Shown here in pieces: positions 56,401 through 59,400 of a stretch of DNA of 64,000 nucleotides. The translations under genes were made by a program, and so were the position numbers. Numbering within the stretch: the first letter of the stretch is position 1; each line of letters begins with the position of its first letter. This DNA is from Sipunculus nudus (Eukaryota; Annelida; Sipuncula; Golfingiida; Sipunculidae), in NCBI GenBank assembly GCA_026874595.1, contig CM049311.1, positions 39,328,676-39,392,675 on the forward strand. Reading direction: 5' to 3'. Below the pieces are notes generated by a model. It was not told the origin of the DNA and ran no database searches. It saw only the letters and a list, made by a program, of their open reading frames with translations.

Positions 56401-59400
56401 TATTATACCAGATTTATATAGTGCTCTTTCCATGGCTCTTCAAAAACACTCTTCATTTTTATGGAAACATGAATATTATGATTCAGTTTTAAGAGAAATT
56501 AAAACAAAATAATATTGGTAATTAACAAGGGATTTAAGACCTGCCAAATCACTCTCTCCAGCCTATTTTTTTATAGGTTAATGGGAAATTAATACATAAG
56601 ATCTGATATTACTGTGATACAGCCCAGAGCTTCACAATATTTCAGTGTGCAAAGTATCTACCATTTATTTGAGCATGTTCAAGAATCCTGTATTTACCAG
56701 CTCCTGTACATGGTCTTTTTTTTTTTTGTTGGAGCAAAATGATGTTAAGACATGTAGCTCATTTAGAAAGTAATGTTGTGTTAATGACCTCTGATTGATG
56801 TTTGTCTGTGTGCAGATCCTTTAATGAATATTTATGGAGGATATTTATTCTGATTGATAGTGTACCCAGACAAGAATCACATTAAATACTCTGTTTTATC
56901 ACTGTTTACCATCTGTTCATGGCTAAGCAAACACGCTGTACATCTCATCAGTCTACAAGAGATCTTCCCTTAATTGCATTCTCTTCATGTAAAGCAAAGT
57001 TGATTCAGTTCCCATTAAATTATCATATAATACAGTTGGCTGTAGAAAACTTGTAGATTTTGAATAAGGTTGCTGTTGCATGGTGCTCTTTTAACCATAA
57101 TGAGGAATTTAAATTTTTCTGTTAGTTGTTATTTACCTGTGTGCTAAAACATGTTCATTTGCGTGTCATACCTGATATTTTGAGGCCCTGAGTGATGATA
57201 CAGAAAAGCTGGGATACGGTGTGCTGACAAGATCTGCAATATTACAAAAGGAAGTTTGGTGTCCTTGCATAATATTAGTTTCACAGATTTTCAGTGATGT
57301 TTAACAGGATTTTTGGGTATTCCAATTAAAATGTCTATAAATATCAGTTTAATAAATGGGGATAATGGTCAAGCATGTACTTTAAGCCCCACACACAGCA
57401 AGTTATCTTAAGGTTACTCTGTTTTATTCTGATAATTTGTTTGAACTAATTTTGGCAAACTACCACAGATGCTTGCATGATCTTGTGAAATTCTACCCTT
57501 GAAAGGTAAATCAGCCTTTTTTAGCTGATTTGGTGCTTTCCAGCACTTGAATAAAAAGCAACTTTTGTATCAAGATAAATAAGTACATTAATGCCATATT
57601 TCAAGTTCATACTAAAGTCACAGATATATTGCCCTATTTCTTTTTGTCAGCTATGTTCCAGTGTAGTAACTTTTGCAGAGTGAGACCCAATGAACAACTG
57701 TATTGTGAATTTTTGAGTGATGTAATCACGTAGAAAACTGGTATTTTTAACAATTAGTAAGAGTAATGAATACTGTCCTTATGGCTTTATGATGGTATAT
57801 CATCCTGAAAACCACATAGTTAATCAATTACTGGCCGATATGATAAACTTGACTGTCCTTTTGGTAAAGAAATGACAATACTTCTGTGTCATAAGCCAGG
57901 ACTGTGATCACAAGTTTATTTAGATTTTGAGTTCTACTATACATGTCAAACTGGCAGGTATCTGTTAATTTTAAAATTTTGCATTCATTCACATTTTTCA
58001 ATATAATGCGACCAATATAACAAAAATTTAATTGACATATATCATACAAATCTTGCATGTGCATTGGTATAGTTTACAGGACACAGTCTAGTCAAATTGA
58101 GATCAGGACTTTTACAGCGGGTGGCCTTGACCTTGATTGTGTCCTTTTTTGATGAAAATCTTACCAAATATTTAATATCTTAGAGAGTGGGTGACAGGGT
58201 CATATTATAAATGTTTACACATTTCACTTCCCTATTACCGCCAAATCAAGAGTGAGCAATGTAGTGCAAATCTAATTGACAGACTGTAGGAAGACAGTAA
58301 TGCCAAATCAGACAGCATCATCATTTATTATGTGTGGGAGGGAACTGCCAAAACCAGCATATGATTTTAATATGTTATTTGTGCAGTCATGGCCACAGCC
58401 TTTGCACAGTTCATTTAAATAAAGAATAAAAATAATTATATATATAATTCATGATTGGTTGAATTAAAAAAAATTTTTTTTTTTTTGGGGGGGGGGGGGG
58501 ATGGCATAGCAAGTATAAATGGTCAGTGTCTTTCAGGGATTGAATTCCTTTCTGTTGGTGCCACTTAGAACCTAATTATTGTAAAAGGTATAATATAAAT
58601 TATGGTTTCTGTATTTGTAATTAAGAACAGACAGGATGTATGTTATCTAGCTGTGAATGTTTTTTTTTACTGCTGTTACATATCTATTTTATTGAAATAA
58701 AATTCTGATTTAATTTATCATGTGCAAAGAGAAAGGAGGGTCATTATGTTTTTTCTGTGTACATTTGTGTCTGCAAGATATGTGAAGAGCAGTTTCATTG
58801 AGGTCAAAAGTGTGAACATTTCAAAGGGGATAGATTTGGTGTAAATTCCCACACCAATATTCCAGGAAAGGCATTAAATTATGGATCTGATTGCCTTGTT
58901 TGCCACTTAGGTTTTAACATGTGATCACCACCCATTGATGAAGTATGTTAACATCATGGAATGTCACTGACCAGCTGTTACAAAAGACATGAACACATTA
59001 CTCCAGTACTACAGTCTCTGCATTGGTTGCCAATAAAACAGATGATCTTATATCAAGTTTTGATGTTCACCTATTGTGCCCTCAACTACCTGGTTTTTTA
59101 ATACATTTACGAATTGATATCTGTTCAGCATCCCATTCCAGCCTAAGTCACAAACCTTTTCATTTGGTGGTAGAGCATATATGCATGTTCTGCACCATCA
59201 AAGTGGTATAGATTACCAGTCAGTATCAGAGATGCTGTCTCTCTGCAATGTTTCAAACCAAAGTTGAAAACATATCAGTTTGCATGTACTTATTTGTCAT
59301 GATTTTAAATGTTTAGAACTTAAGTGAATATCATATAGTGTTATCTTTTAATAATCTGTGCTATTCTATGTAATGCACTTTGAGCAGTTTTATTACTAGA

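Noticed and set aside
57505..57545. Short hairpin AAATCAGC...GCTGATTT
   Set aside because: Eight-base arms are expected by chance in this much AT-rich sequence.
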